A stretch of 64,000 nucleotides of DNA from Nocardioides sp. TF02-7 (GTDB lineage Bacteria > Actinomycetota > Actinomycetes > Propionibacteriales > Nocardioidaceae). A program made the position numbers and the translations under genes. The notes under the pieces were generated by a model. The model saw only the letters and a program-made list of their open reading frames with translations. It ran no database searches and was not told the DNA's origin. Below, one piece after another: positions 18,968-30,466 of this stretch. Within the stretch, counting starts at the first letter, position 1, and each line of letters opens with the position of its first letter. The DNA lies in the NCBI RefSeq assembly GCF_022437945.1, contig NZ_CP092535.1:434001-498000 (forward strand). The letters are read 5' to 3'.

Positions 18968-20703
18968 TCAGCCGGGGTAGTCGAGGGCGCGGACGCGGCC
19001 GGCGTAGGGCAGCCGTTCGCCGGTGCGGACCTCGATGAGCCCGTCGCCGGCGATGGCGTAGGCGGGCGACTCGACGAACGGCTCGCCGGCCAGGCCGACG
19101 ATCCGTCCGGAGACGACGGTGGAGAACGTGTCGACGCCGACGGTGGCGCCGTCGACGGGCACGGACTCGATCTCGAACAGCTCGCCGGGCCGGACGGGGG
19201 TGAGCACGGCGACCTCGAGCTGTCCGGTCCAGGCCACGTCGACGACCCGGGTGTCGGGCTCGGTCCAGATGACGGTCGACTGCGCTCCGCGGGCGGCGCG
19301 GCCGCGGGCGTCGAGGACGACGCGGGAGGCGACGAGGCGGTCGCGGTCGGGTCCGCCGACGAGGGCGATCAGCCGGCTGCCGTCGCGGGAGACCAGCAGC
19401 TGCCGGGCGGCGGTGCCGGTCACGCCCGGGACGGGGACCTCGCGTGGTCCGCGGGCGGTCATCACCAGGACTCGGGCGCCGTCGAGGGCGCCGCGCTCGA
19501 GGAGCCACAGCCGGCCGAGGCCGTCCCAGGCGGGGCGGGACAGGTCGGCGCCGCCGGTCATGAGGGTGTCGACGTCGGTGCCGTCGGCGGTGCGCAGCGC
19601 CGCCAGCAGCACCCGCCCGTCGGCGGTGACCCCGGCGACCCGGCTCGTGGAGGGGCTGACGGCAGCGGAGACGAGGTCTCGGTCGCCGCGGCCGAGGGGG
19701 GCCGTCGACCGGTCGGGGCTCGGTGAGCCCGCCGGTCACGAGCCGGCCGCGGAGCAGCCCGTAGAGCGTTCCGTTGGAGGGCGTGTCGGCGACGTCGTAC
19801 GTCGCGGCGTTGACGACGTCGTACTCCGCGGCGCCGCCGGCGGCGGCGACCTCCTCCCCGCCGATGGTCACCCGCACCGAGCGGATGGTGGGCTCCTGCC
19901 GGAGGGTCGCGGCGATCTGGGCGAGCATCAGCTCAGCGGCGTCCTCGGAGACCCGGCCGGGCGCGCCCTGGAGGTCGACGGTGGCGACGCCGTCCTCGCT
20001 GACGGGCACGGAGAGGCCGACGGCGAGGCGGGGGCGGGACGAAGGTGCGGACGACGTCGCGCAGCCGGGCGGGCGGACCGGCGACGAGCGCCGACACCAG
20101 GCTGGTGGCGAGCTGGTCGCCCGCGGGGACGAAGACCGGCTCGGGCACGAGCACCCGGCCGGTGGCGTCGAAGTAGTAGAGCGCGACCTGGCGGTAGCGG
20201 CGCTGGAACCAGGTGGCCCGCACGACGAGGGTGTCGATCGGGTCGAGGATCCGGAACTCGCCGTCCTCGACGGTGAGCCGGAAGTCGAGGGACCGCTGCG
20301 GCTCCGGCGCCGGCCCCTGCCAGCCGCCGGACTCGTCGAGCCGGGTCGCGTCGCGGAGCCGGACCGTCACCGTGCTGCCGTCCTCGCGGTAAGGGAGCAG
20401 GTCGGAGTAGACGAGCGTGCCGCGAGGCCGCCACTCCTCGGCGGCGGCCGTCGACAGGTACTCGCGGGCGACGCTGGTGTTGACCGGCCACGCCATCATC
20501 GCCTCGAGAAACCCGTTGACGACCTCCACCCGGCTCGCGCCGGGCGCGGGCGGGCGGGCGTCGATCTCCGAGGCGCTCTCGAGGTCGCGGTCGGTGCCGA
20601 GGCGGGCCTCGACGACCGGTCCTTCCTCGGGCAGGCCCACGCACCCGCCGAGCAGGGCGGCGACCAGCACGGCGACGAGCGCGGCCGTCGTACGCCGGCT
20701 CAC
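18968..20703 (-). CDS. lpqB: Lipoprotein LpqB (MtrAB accessory)
   Basis: A lipoprotein of about 578 residues that works with the MtrA-MtrB two-component system at the cell surface. The GTG at 20703 overlaps the mtrB stop (GTGA). The signal peptide ends VAALLGGC, so Cys is lipidated. A GerMN-like domain covers the middle (VALYYFDATGRVLVPEPVFVP, then MPVSEDGVATVDLQG) and a beta-propeller-like LpqB domain the carboxyl half (DLSRPAWDGLGRLWLLERG). Two one-base insertions, in CCCCC near 20035 and CCCCCC near 19699, interrupt it. Gene order mtrA-mtrB-lpqB is conserved across actinobacteria. Confidence 0.95.
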
Positions 20704-22429
20704 GGCGCCGCTCCCCGGGCCGGGTGGCCGGCGTCGGCCGTGGAGGCGGGCTCCTCGTCGCCCGGTTCGGCCGGGAGGTCGGCGGCGACGTGCTCCCCGG
20801 TCTCGGGCAGCTGGCCGGCCGGCACCAGCGGCAGCGGGCTGTAGCGCAACGGCTGCCCGGCCCAGCGGGGCAGGGGTGAGCCGGAACTGGGCGCCGTCGC
20901 CGGGTCGGCCCCACGCCTGCAGCCAGCCACCGTGCAGGTGGGCGTCCTCCAGCGAGATCGCCAGGCCGAGGCCGGTGCCGCCGCTGCTGCGGGCGCGGGC
21001 CGGGTCGGACCGCCAGAACCGGTTGAAGACCATCGCCGACTCACCGGGCGAGAGCCCGACCCCGCGGTCGCGGACGGTGATCGCCGCGGCGTGCCCGTCG
21101 GAGGCCATCCGTACGACGATCGGTCGCTCGGGGTCGTCGGGAAAGGCGTGGTCGATCGCGTTGGTGACGAGGTTGCGGAGGATCCGCTCGACCCGGCGGA
21201 CGTCGACCTCGGCGCGCACCGGCCGCTCGGGCTGCTCGACGACCACGACCACGCCGCGCTGCTCGGCCAGCGGGCGGGCGGCGTCGACGACCCGGTGGGC
21301 GACGTCGAGCAGGTTGGTGTCCTCGAGGTCGAGGACCGCCGCGCCGGCGTCGAACCGGCTGATCTCGAGCAGGTCGACGAGCAGCGTCTCGAACCGGTCG
21401 AGCTCGACCTGGAGCAGCTCGGCGGCCCGCGCTGTCGCGGGGTCGAAGTCGCCGCGCGCGTCGTGGAGGACGTCGCCGGCCATCCGCACCGTGGTGAGCG
21501 GCGTCCGCAGCTCGTGGGACACGTCGGACACGAAGCGACGCTGGACCCAGCTGAGCTCCTCGAGCTGGCGGATCTGCTGCTGGAGGTTGGAGGCCATCTG
21601 GTTGAACGACATGGCCAGGCGGGCGAGGTCGTCCTCGCCGGTGACGAGCATCCGGTCCTGCAACCGGCCGCTCGCGAGCCGTTCGGCGACCTGCCGCGCC
21701 ATCCGCACCGGCGTCACCACGTGGCGGGTGACCAGCCAGGTGAGGCCGGCGACGAGCACGAGCAGCAGCCCGGCCGCCGTGAGCAGCGCCCGGGTCACCA
21801 GGCCGAGCGTGTCCTCCTCCTCGGTCAGCGGGAAGAGGAAGTAGAGCGTGTAGGTCTGGCCGTCGGCCGGGAGCTGGATCTGGGAGCCGACCACGACCCC
21901 CGGGCTCGGTGACGGTGGCACCGTCGTCGGTGGTGCGGACGATCTCGGTGTAGGTCCAGGCCGTGCTGCGGTTGACGCCGTCGAAGTACTCCTCGAGCCG
22001 GGTCGGGACGCTGGTCCGCTCGAGGCCGCTGGTGCGGTGGGCGCCGCCCTCGGCGAGGGACGGTCCGTTGCCCTCGGGGCCGCCCAGCACGACGTAGTAG
22101 CCGCGGCTCTCCCCCGTCTCGATGACCGGGTCGATCAGGTCGGCCCGCTGCTGGCCGGCGTCGACGCTGGTGCCGGACGCCGCCTGGAGCCGCTCCTGGA
22201 TGGCCGTCGCCTCCGCCTCCACCTCCCCGACGACCACGTCGACCCGGTGCTCGAGGAGCCCGTCGCGGGTCTGCTGGAGCAGCAGCCAGCCGACGCCGCT
22301 GATCACGACCGCGGAGAGCAGCAGGGTGAGCAGCACGACGCGGGCCTGGACCGAGCGACGCCAGAAGGTGAGCGCCCGGCGCACCTCGGCGGGCAGTGCG
22401 ATCCGGGGCCGCGCGGCCACCCGGACCAC
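20700..22429 (-). CDS. mtrB: Sensor histidine kinase MtrB
   Basis: A membrane sensor kinase of about 575 residues. It has two membrane helices (ARVVLLTLLLSAVVISGVGW and ALLTAAGLLLVLVAGLTWLV) around an extracellular domain, then HAMP, HisKA and HATPase. The phospho-His is in SDVSHELRTPLTTVR; the ATP site shows NLVTNAIDHA, DRGVGLSP and GGTGLGLAIS. MtrB controls cell-wall and division genes through MtrA. Shifts: an extra base near 21899 and one near 20874. The GTG at 22429 overlaps the mtrA stop by one base. A downstream GTG at 22420 is also possible. Confidence 0.95.
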
Positions 22430-23130
22430 TAGCTCCCGGCCTTGTAGCCCACGCCGCGCACGGTGAGCACGACCTCCGGGTGCTCGGGGTCGTGCTCGAC
22501 CTTGGAGCGGAGCCGTTGGACGTGGACGTTGACGAGGCGGGTGTCGGCGGCGTGGCGGTAGCCCCACACCTCCTCGAGCAGCACCTGCCGCGAGAAGACC
22601 TGCCACGGCCGGCGCGCGAGGCAGAGCAGCAGGTCGAACTCCAGCGGGGTCAGCGCGATCTCCTCGCCGTCGCGGGTGACGCTGTGGCCGGCGACGTCGA
22701 TGGTGAGGTCCTTGACCGTCAGGGTCTCCGACGCGACGCCGTCGGTGCGGCGGACCCGGGCCCGGATCCGGGCGACCAGCTCCTTGGGCTTGAACGGCTT
22801 GACGACGTAGTCGTCGGCGCCGGACTCGAGGCCGACGACGACGTCGACGGTGTCGCCCTTCGCGGTCAGCATGACGATCGGGACGCCGGACTCCGCCCGG
22901 ATCTCCTTGCAGACGTCGATGCCGTCCTTGCCCGGCAGCATCAGGTCGAGCAGCACCAGGTCGGGCCGGTAGTCCCGGAACGCGGCCAGCGCCTGGTCGC
23001 CCCGCGCGCAGACCCGGCTGTCGAAGCCCTCCTGGCGCAGCACGATCTCGAGCATCTCCGCGAGGGGCGCGTCGTCGTCGACGACGAGCACCCGCCCCTT
23101 CGTGGGGTACGACGCTCCCCTGGGCTGCAT
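22429..23130 (-). CDS. mtrA: Response regulator MtrA (OmpR/PhoB type)
   Basis: An intact 233-residue regulator. The receiver has VLVVDDDAPLAEML, phospho-Asp in LVLLDLMLPGKDG, VPIVMLTAKGD and DDYVVKPF. The winged-helix DNA-binding domain has ALTPLEFDLLLCLARRP-like residues and RLVNVHVQRLRSKVE. It is essential in mycobacteria, where it controls cell-wall hydrolases and dnaA/rpf genes; the PGRP amidase at 40650-42801 is a plausible target here. It precedes mtrB and follows the ahcY terminator. Confidence 0.97.
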   Translation of the reverse strand: MQPRGASYPTKGRVLVVDDDAPLAEMLEIVLRQEGFDSRVCARGDQALAAFRDYRPDLVLLDLMLPGKDGIDVCKEIRAESGVPIVMLTAKGDTVDVVVGLESGADDYVVKPFKPKELVARIRARVRRTDGVASETLTVKDLTIDVAGHSVTRDGEEIALTPLEFDLLLCLARRPWQVFSRQVLLEEVWGYRHAADTRLVNVHVQRLRSKVEHDPEHPEVVLTVRGVGYKAGS

Positions 23131-23162
23131 GGCTCACGCGGCAATCCTAGGTGCGGGAAGCA

Positions 23163-23199
23163 CCGGGCCCCGCACCTCCGGGGGAGATGCGGGGCCCGG
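23163..23199 (-). terminator. GC-rich hairpin terminator after ahcY
   Basis: CCGGGCCCCGCA (23163-23174) and TGCGGGGCCCGG (23188-23199) form a perfect 12-bp stem with a 13-base loop. It starts 11 bp past the ahcY stop. There is no T tract, as is common for actinobacterial terminators. Confidence 0.65.
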
Positions 23200-23209
23200 G
23201 CAGCGTTGC

Positions 23210-24653
<1,444 letters not shown>

Positions 24654-24765
24654 GGGTCGAATCCTCTGCGGAACTTGGAAGGCTGTCTGCGGCGCATCTG
24701 CACTCTTCGGGATCTCCCGCGCAGGACGGGATCCAGCCTACAAGCGGGTCCGGCCGTCCGCTCAA

Positions 24766-25725
24766 TCAATGAGCGGCCTGCTCCTCCCGCCCGCCGAACG
24801 GCAGCAGCGCGACCACGGCGACCACGACGGCACCGACGACGAGGCCGATGACCGCCGAGATCGCGGTGTTGGCGAGCCAGCCAAGGACGGCGCCGACGAA
24901 GCCGTGGACGGCGTGCTCGATCTCGTGCTCGAGGTCGTGGACCAGGTCGTAGGGGGCGTCCCACCAGCCCACCTCGTGCAGGTTGACGAGCAGGATGTGG
25001 CCGCCCACCCAGAGCATGGCGACGGTGCCGACCACCGAGATCACCGCGAGCAGCCGCGGCATCGCCGCGACCATGGCGCGGCCGACCCGCTGCGCGACGG
25101 CCGCCGACCGCTGCGACAGGCTCAGCCCGGCGTCGTCCATCTTCACGATCAGCGCCACCAGCCCGTAGACGGCGATGGTGATCACGAACGCGACGACGAC
25201 GAGGATCGCCAGCTGGCCCCAGAACCCGAAGCCCTCGTCGACGACCTGGTCGAGCGCGATCACCATGATCTCCGCGGAGAGGATCAGGTCGGTCCGCACG
25301 GCGCCGGAGATCATCGACCTCTCGGCCTCGGGACCGACCTCGGCGACCGGCACGTCGTGGTGGTCGTGGCCGGAGACCTTGCCCCAGATCTTGTGGGCAC
25401 CCTCGTAGGCGAGGAACGTGCCGCCGGCCATCAGGATCACCGGCAGCAGGTCCGGCAGGAGCGCGTTGAGCAGCAGCGCGGCCGGGAGGATGACGAGCAG
25501 CTTGTTGCGGATCGACCCGACGGCGATCTTCTTGATGATCGGCAGCTCGCGCTCCGCGGCGATCCCCTGGACGTACTGCGGGGTGACGGCGGTGTCGTCG
25601 ATGACGACGCCGGCCGCCTTGGTGGTCGCCCGGCCGGCAGCCGCGCCGACGTCGTCGATCGAGGCGGCCGCCAGCTTGGCGAGGGTGGCGACGTCGTCGA
25701 GGAGCCCGAAGAGGCCCGCACTCAC
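24766..25725 (-). CDS. DUF808-family inner membrane protein (YedI-like)
   Basis: An intact 319-residue DUF808 protein. It begins SAGLFGLLDDVATLAKLAA and ASIDDVGAAAGRATTKAAGV, the family signature, then DDTAVTPQYVQGIAAERELP. At least six hydrophobic segments follow, such as LLVILPAALLLNALLPDLLP and GQLAILVVVAFVITIAVYGL. Function is unknown for the family. The GTG at 25725 overlaps the stop of the acyltransferase gene (GTGA), so both are co-expressed. Neither belongs to the conserved ahcY-manB neighbourhood of M. tuberculosis. Confidence 0.88.
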   Translation of the reverse strand: MSAGLFGLLDDVATLAKLAAASIDDVGAAAGRATTKAAGVVIDDTAVTPQYVQGIAAERELPIIKKIAVGSIRNKLLVILPAALLLNALLPDLLPVILMAGGTFLAYEGAHKIWGKVSGHDHHDVPVAEVGPEAERSMISGAVRTDLILSAEIMVIALDQVVDEGFGFWGQLAILVVVAFVITIAVYGLVALIVKMDDAGLSLSQRSAAVAQRVGRAMVAAMPRLLAVISVVGTVAMLWVGGHILLVNLHEVGWWDAPYDLVHDLEHEIEHAVHGFVGAVLGWLANTAISAVIGLVVGAVVVAVVALLPFGGREEQAAH

Positions 25726-26822
25726 CGGGAGGCCGCCTCGGTCGGCTGCGTGCTCTGCATGGGCGGAAGGCTACCGGTCTCCTGGGCCGCCGCCGTGAGA
25801 CCGACCGCCTCGTCGACCCGCCGCTGGGCCGCGCCGAACGGGTCGACGACCACCTGGAGCCGCCGCGCCACCGGCGGAGCGGCCAGCGCGAGCGCGATCG
25901 CGACCGACCCGACGACGGTCACCGCGACGGCGACGTCCGGGCGCGCGGCCGCCCACTCGGCGTACCCGGCGTACTCGGCACCCCGGACGAAGAAGCCGTG
26001 GAACAGGTAGACGACGAGGGTCGCCGCACCCATCCGCGCGAACCAGCCGCCGCGACGCGGCACCAGGGCGAGGAACGCCAGGCTGGCGACCGCGCCGATC
26101 CCGAGGAGGAACAGCCGCGTGGCAGCGCCCCGCAGGTCGCTCGCGCCGAGCTCGTCGTACTGGGCGCTGTAGTAGAGCCACTCCGCCGACAGCTCCTCGT
26201 GGAAGTGGCCGGCCAGCTGCCACACCAGCACCAGGACCGCCAGCGCGATCCACCGGGCGCCGGGGGCGCGGAGCAGCTCGAGCCGCTCCTTGGTGAGCAC
26301 CGTCCCCAGCACGAAGAAGGGCAGCAGCCCGAGCACCCGGGACAGGTCCAGCAGCTCGAACCCGTCACCCGACAGCGTCCCCGCGGTCACGCTCAGGACC
26401 ACGGCCGCGGTCACCGCCAGCACCGCCGGGAGCGGCCGGAACAGCGGCGTCATCAGCCGCCAGCAGAGCAGGGCGGTGAGGTACCACAGCGGCCAGTGCG
26501 GGTCCTTGAACAGGTCCTCGAGCTCCTCGCCGCCGACGTGGATGCGGAACAGCGCCATCAGGCACTCGAACAGCACGTAGGGCACCGCGACCGTGCGCAC
26601 CAGCTGCCACATCCGCTCGGGCGCGTAGGTGAACGCGCGGGAGAGGTAGCCGGTGACGAGCACGAACGCCGGCATGTGCCAGGCGTAGAGGAAGTCGTAG
26701 AGCCGGGCGCTGAGCTCGTCGACCGGGAGCATCGTCCACGCGTGCCCGATGACGACCAGCGTCACCAGCGCCATCTTCGCGTTGTCGAGCCACGGGTCCC
26801 GGGCGACCTTCGATGAAGCCAT
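25722..26822 (-). CDS. Acyltransferase-3 family membrane protein
   Basis: An intact 366-residue integral membrane protein of the acyltransferase-3 type (OafA or fucose-4-O-acetylase-like). It starts with DPWLDNAKMALVTLVVIGHA, where the conserved His of the first helix falls, and continues YDFLYAWHMPAFVLVTGYLS. About ten helices are visible, then a basic cytoplasmic tail. Such proteins move acetyl or succinyl groups onto glycans or lipids across the membrane. Its target is unknown, but wall-polymer genes in this window are reasonable candidates. Confidence 0.82.
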   Translation of the reverse strand: MASSKVARDPWLDNAKMALVTLVVIGHAWTMLPVDELSARLYDFLYAWHMPAFVLVTGYLSRAFTYAPERMWQLVRTVAVPYVLFECLMALFRIHVGGEELEDLFKDPHWPLWYLTALLCWRLMTPLFRPLPAVLAVTAAVVLSVTAGTLSGDGFELLDLSRVLGLLPFFVLGTVLTKERLELLRAPGARWIALAVLVLVWQLAGHFHEELSAEWLYYSAQYDELGASDLRGAATRLFLLGIGAVASLAFLALVPRRGGWFARMGAATLVVYLFHGFFVRGAEYAGYAEWAAARPDVAVAVTVVGSVAIALALAAPPVARRLQVVVDPFGAAQRRVDEAVGLTAAAQETGSLPPMQSTQPTEAASR

Positions 26823-26870
26823 GGTCCTGGTGCGGTACCCACATCGCGGGATCGCACAAGCGGAGCGGCT

Positions 26871-27899
26871 CTAGTCGGCGACGAGGCCCAACCGCAGGTA
26901 CTCGGCGGCGTAGGTGCCGTGCAGCAGCAGGGACGCGTAGCGCGCCACCTCGCCGCCGGTGTCGGCGGTCACGGCCTCGACCCGTACGTCGCGGGCCAAG
27001 GCCGCCTCCTCGAGCCGGGCGCGCTGCTCGGCGCCGACCGGGTCGGCGACGCCGTCGTCGAGGACGACCAGCAACGGCCGCCGGTCGCTGCCCGCGCCGT
27101 CGGCGTACGGGTCGGCGAAGACGTTGCGGGGCCGGGCGGCCTCGATCACCGGGAGCAGGTGCTCGGCGTCCCCCGCGAGCGCGGTGCGCCCGGAGGTGCG
27201 CCGGATCGACTCCGCCACGCGCCGGGCCGCGCGAGCGGCGAGCACCGAGCCTCCCCAGACCAGCGGGTTGGCGTCCGCGAGGCAGATCGCAAGCATCTTC
27301 GCCGGGTTGATCGAGATGTCCCGGTGCGGCGAGCAGGCGATCGCGACGGCGTCGAGCGCCTCGGCCACCTCCGTCGGGTCGGACGACGGGCCGAGGTCGA
27401 CCCGGTGGAGGAACGACAGCATCACGACCGCGGTGGCGAGCTGGTCGCCGGTGCTGGTGGGCAGCACCGAGCTCCACCGGCCGGCGGCGTGCTCGGCAAC
27501 CATCGAGTCCCGGGGGCACGCCACGACGACCTGGCAGCCCCTGCGCGCCGCCTCGGCCACCGCCGACGCGCTGCCCGTGTCGGAGCCCTCGGGGGCGAGC
27601 ACCACGACCAGGTCGAGGCTGCCCGCCCACCCCGGCAGGCCCGCCGAGGGCCAGGCGACGAACGGCACCGGGCACCACGGCTCGAGCACCGCTCGCAGCA
27701 GCCGCGAGTCCGGCCCCGCCGCGATCACCGCACGGGGACGCGCGTCCGAGGCGCGCTCGACGGCCTCCGCGATCGCCTCGGCCGCGGCACCGGCCTCCCG
27801 GCGGATGCGGGAGCCCGACTCGGCCAACGTGCGCAGGCGCAGGTCGGCGGCGCCGAGGGCGATCTCGTCGTCGAGGCGGGACTCGTCGAACCAGGTCAT
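26871..27899 (-). CDS. SIS-domain protein, PGI/PMI-like (Rv3256c type)
   Basis: An intact 342-residue protein of the actinobacterial SIS group related to bifunctional phosphoglucose/phosphomannose isomerases. It begins MTWFDESRLDDEIALGAADL. The SIS-like core reads LDLVVVLAPEGSDTGSASAV and GCQVVVACPRDSMVAEHAAG. The carboxyl half has NPAKMLAICLADANPLVWGG. It lies 4 bp from the Trm112-like gene and near manB, in the same order as Rv3256c-Rv3257c. Whether it isomerises mannose-6-phosphate or only regulates is not settled by the sequence. Confidence 0.8.
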   Translation of the reverse strand: MTWFDESRLDDEIALGAADLRLRTLAESGSRIRREAGAAAEAIAEAVERASDARPRAVIAAGPDSRLLRAVLEPWCPVPFVAWPSAGLPGWAGSLDLVVVLAPEGSDTGSASAVAEAARRGCQVVVACPRDSMVAEHAAGRWSSVLPTSTGDQLATAVVMLSFLHRVDLGPSSDPTEVAEALDAVAIACSPHRDISINPAKMLAICLADANPLVWGGSVLAARAARRVAESIRRTSGRTALAGDAEHLLPVIEAARPRNVFADPYADGAGSDRRPLLVVLDDGVADPVGAEQRARLEEAALARDVRVEAVTADTGGEVARYASLLLHGTYAAEYLRLGLVAD

Positions 27900-27903
27900 C
27901 GGC

Positions 27904-28083
27904 TCAACGGGTCTGACGGGCCTCGTCGACCAGCAGCACCGGGATGCCGTCGCGCACCGGGTACGCGAGCCCGCAGCCCTGGCACACCAGCTCCGGCTCG
28001 GCGCCCTCGGTGAGCGCCAGGTCGCCGTGGCAGGCCGGGCAGACGATGATCGCCAGCAGCTCCTCGGAGACGCCGGCGCTCAT
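27904..28083 (-). CDS. Trm112-family small zinc-binding protein
   Basis: A 59-residue protein reading MSAGVSEELLAIIVCPACHG at its start. Two Cys pairs, CPAC and CQGC, with LVCQGCGLAYPVRDGIPVLL, define the Trm112/YcaR family, small zinc-ribbon partners that stabilise methyltransferases and other enzymes. The ATG at 28083 overlaps the manB stop (ATGA) and its stop is 4 bp before the SIS gene, so it is translated as part of the mannose operon. Confidence 0.88.
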   Translation of the reverse strand: MSAGVSEELLAIIVCPACHGDLALTEGAEPELVCQGCGLAYPVRDGIPVLLVDEARQTR

Positions 28084-29454
28084 CGTCCGCTCCTGATGAT
28101 CGCCAGCACCTCGTCGCGGATCGCGGCCATGGTCGTGGAGTCCTTCCCCTCGGCGTTCAGCCGCAGCAGCGGCTCGGTGTTGGAGGCGCGCACGTTGAAC
28201 GCCCAGTCGGCGTGGCTCGCGCTGAGGCCGTCGAGGTGGTCGACCTCGACGCCGTCGCGACCGCCGTACGTCGCCTCGAGCTCGGCCAGCACCGCCGCCT
28301 GGTCGGCGACCTCGCTGTTGATCTCACCGCTCATCGGGTAGCGCTCGTAGTCGGCGAGCAGGCCCGAGAGCGGCTTGTCGCTCTCCGCCAGCGCCGCCAG
28401 CGCGTGCAGGGCGGCCAGCATGCCGGAGTCGGCGCGCCAGAAGTCGCGGAAGTAGAAGTGACCGCTGTGCTCCCCGCCGAAGACCGCGTCGGTCTCGGCC
28501 ATGGTCGCCTTGATGTAGGAGTGGCCGACGCGGGTCCGGACCGGCTTGCCGCCGAGCTCGGCGACGATCTCGGGCACCGCGCGGCTGGTGATCAGGTTGT
28601 GGATGACGGTGGCACCCGGCTCCTTGCGGGAGCTCGCGCGCGGCGATCAGCGCGGTCAGCGTGGACGGCGACACCGCCTCCCCGCGCTCGTCGACGAGGA
28701 AGCAGCGGTCGGCGTCCCCGTCGAACGCCAGGCCGATGTCGGCCCCCTCCTCGACCACCCGGCGCTGCAGGTCGACAAGGTTGGCGGCCTCGATCGGGTT
28801 CGCCTCGTGGTTGGGGAAGGTGCCGTCGAGCTCGAAGTACATCGGGACCAGCTCGACCTGGTCGGCGAGCCGGTCGAACACCGCCGGGGCGGTGTGACCG
28901 GCCATGCCGTTGCCGGCGTCGACCACGACCTTGAGCCGCCGCCCGCTGACCGGAGCCAGGGACAGCAGGTGCGTGGCGTACGCCTGGAGCACGTCGTGCT
29001 CGCTGACCGAGCCGGTGCCGCCCGTCGCGGGCGCCTCGCCCCGCGCGACCAGGTCGCGGATCTCGGCCAGCCCGCTCTCCATGCCGACCGGCTGCGCGTG
29101 GGCGCGGCACATCTTGATGCCGTTGTACTGCGCGGGGTTGTGGCTGGCGGTGAACATCGCCCCGGGCAGCCCGAGGTGGCCGGAGGCGAAGTAGAGCTGG
29201 TCGGTGGAGGCGAGTCCGATCATCGTCACGTCGGCACCGGCAGCCGTCGCGCCCTCGGCGAACGCGCCCGCGAGCGCCGGGGAGCTCGGCCGCATGTCGT
29301 AGCCGATCACCAACGCCGACACGTCCAGCACCCGGACGTAGGCGTGCCCGGTCGCGCGGGCGAGGTCCTCGTCGAGCTGGTCCGGCACGGTGCCGCGGAC
29401 GTCGTAGGCCTTGAAGACCGCGTTGAGGTTGTCCGGCGAGCAGGTCGACGACAT
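28080..29454 (-). CDS. manB: Phosphomannomutase/phosphoglucomutase
   Basis: A phosphohexomutase of about 458 residues interconverting mannose-6-P and mannose-1-P for GDP-mannose. The phospho-Ser loop is MFTASHNPAQYNGIK, the metal loop GLAFDGDADRCFLVDE, the sugar loop FGGEHSGHFYFRDF, and the phosphate-binding end NVRASNTEPLLRLNAEG. One extra base near 28632 breaks the frame between ALIAARELPQ and GATVIHNLITSRAVPEIVAE. The ATG at 29454 is preceded directly by the repeat arrays. It corresponds to M. tuberculosis Rv3257c. Confidence 0.94.
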
Positions 29455-29500
29455 GGAACCGGACCCTAGTGCACCGGGTGGCACCGGGGCTCCTCGCACC

Positions 29501-29745
29501 GACCCGGCTCATCTCCGCACGCAGAACAGCCCGACCCGGCTCATCTCCGCACGCAGAACAACCCGACCCGGCCCATCTCCGCACCCAGAACAGCCCGACC
29601 CGGCCCATCTCCGCACCCAGAACAGCCCGACCCGGCCCATCTCCGCACGCAGAACAGCCCGACCCGGCCCATCTCCGCACCCAGAACAGCCCGACCCGGC
29701 CCATCTCCGCACCCAGAACAGCCCGACCCGGCCCATCTCCGCACG
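29501..29745. repeat. Tandem array A: eight 32-bp units
   Basis: Units start GACCCGGC at 29501, 29533, 29565, 29597, 29629, 29661, 29693 and 29725, an exact 32-bp period; the last is cut short. The unit consists of GACCCGGCCCATCTCC followed by GCACCCAGAACAGCCC. Variants are CGGCTCAT in the first two units and GCACGCAG in several. Units are contiguous, so there are no spacers and this is not a CRISPR array. Confidence 0.95.
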
Positions 29746-29751
29746 CCCGGG

Positions 29752-30061
29752 CTGCAGAAACGCGCCGGGTCGACGCTCTCCGCGTGCAGGAACGCGCCGG
29801 GTCGAGGCTCTCCGCGTGCAGGAACGCGCCGGGTCGAGGCTCTCCGCGTGCAGAAATGCGCCGGGTCGAGGCTCTCCGCGTGCAGGAACGCGCCGGGTCG
29901 AGGCTCTCCGCGTGCAGGAACGCGCCGGGTCGAGGCTCTCCGCGTGCAGGAACGCGCCGGGTCGAGGCTCTCCGCGTGCAGGAACGCGCCGGGTCGAGGC
30001 TCTCCGCGTGCGGAAACGCGCCGGGTCGGGGCTCTGCAGGCGCCGGAATGTGCCGGGTCGA
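29752..30061. repeat. Tandem array B: ten 32-bp units facing array A
   Basis: The core GCCGGGTCG recurs at 29764, 29796, 29828, 29860, 29892, 29924, 29956, 29988, 30020 and 30052, an exact 32-bp period. The unit is AACGCGCCGGGTCGAG followed by GCTCTCCGCGTGCAGG; the last two units are diverged. The core is the reverse complement of the array A core (CGACCCGGC), so the arrays face each other. Array B runs up to the DUF3499 stop. Confidence 0.95.
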
Positions 30062-30415
30062 TCAGTCCGTCAACACGCGCAGGTGGCCGCGGCGGGCGAC
30101 CTCGCGGGCCGGGCCGCGGGGCGGCTCGGGCGGGGGCGGGGCGGGACGGGCGGCCTCGCGTACGGCGTCCGCGAGCGCGAGCAGGTCGTCCTCGCTCGGG
30201 CCGGGGGCGGACTGCTCGAGCGAGAGCCGCAGCACCTCCCAGCCGCGGGGTGCGGACAGCCGCTCGCTGTGCAGCGCGCACAGGTCGTAGGCGTGCGGCT
30301 CGGCGTAGGTGGCGAGTGGACCGAGGACGGCGGTCTGGTCGGCGTAGACGTAGGTGAGGGTCGCGACGGCGGGACGCGAGCACGCGGTGCGGGAACAGCG
30401 CCGGGCGAGACTCAC
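30062..30415 (-). CDS. DUF3499-family protein
   Basis: An intact 117-residue actinobacterial protein of unknown function. The family stretch ARRCSRTACSRPAVATLTYV carries two Cys that, with the later YDLCALHSERL, may bind zinc. ATYAEPHAYDLC and APRGWEVLRL are also family hallmarks. The carboxyl tail is Pro/Arg-rich and reaches the repeat array. The GTG at 30415 fits the usual start. It equals M. tuberculosis Rv3258c, between manB and the zincin. Confidence 0.88.
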   Translation of the reverse strand: MSLARRCSRTACSRPAVATLTYVYADQTAVLGPLATYAEPHAYDLCALHSERLSAPRGWEVLRLSLEQSAPGPSEDDLLALADAVREAARPAPPPPEPPRGPAREVARRGHLRVLTD

Positions 30416-30466
30416 GCGGCAGACGGTACAACCCGCGGTCACCGGACGCGGATAGGCTCGCTGGTC

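Noticed and set aside
24654..24765. SAH riboswitch ahead of ahcY
   Set aside because: The leader is only 112 bp and I could not find the conserved core of the SAH riboswitch; a promoter with TTGAGC and TAGGCT, 18-19 bases apart, is as far as I would go.
29501..30061. CRISPR-like array
   Set aside because: Units are contiguous and nearly identical, with no variable spacers and no cas genes nearby.
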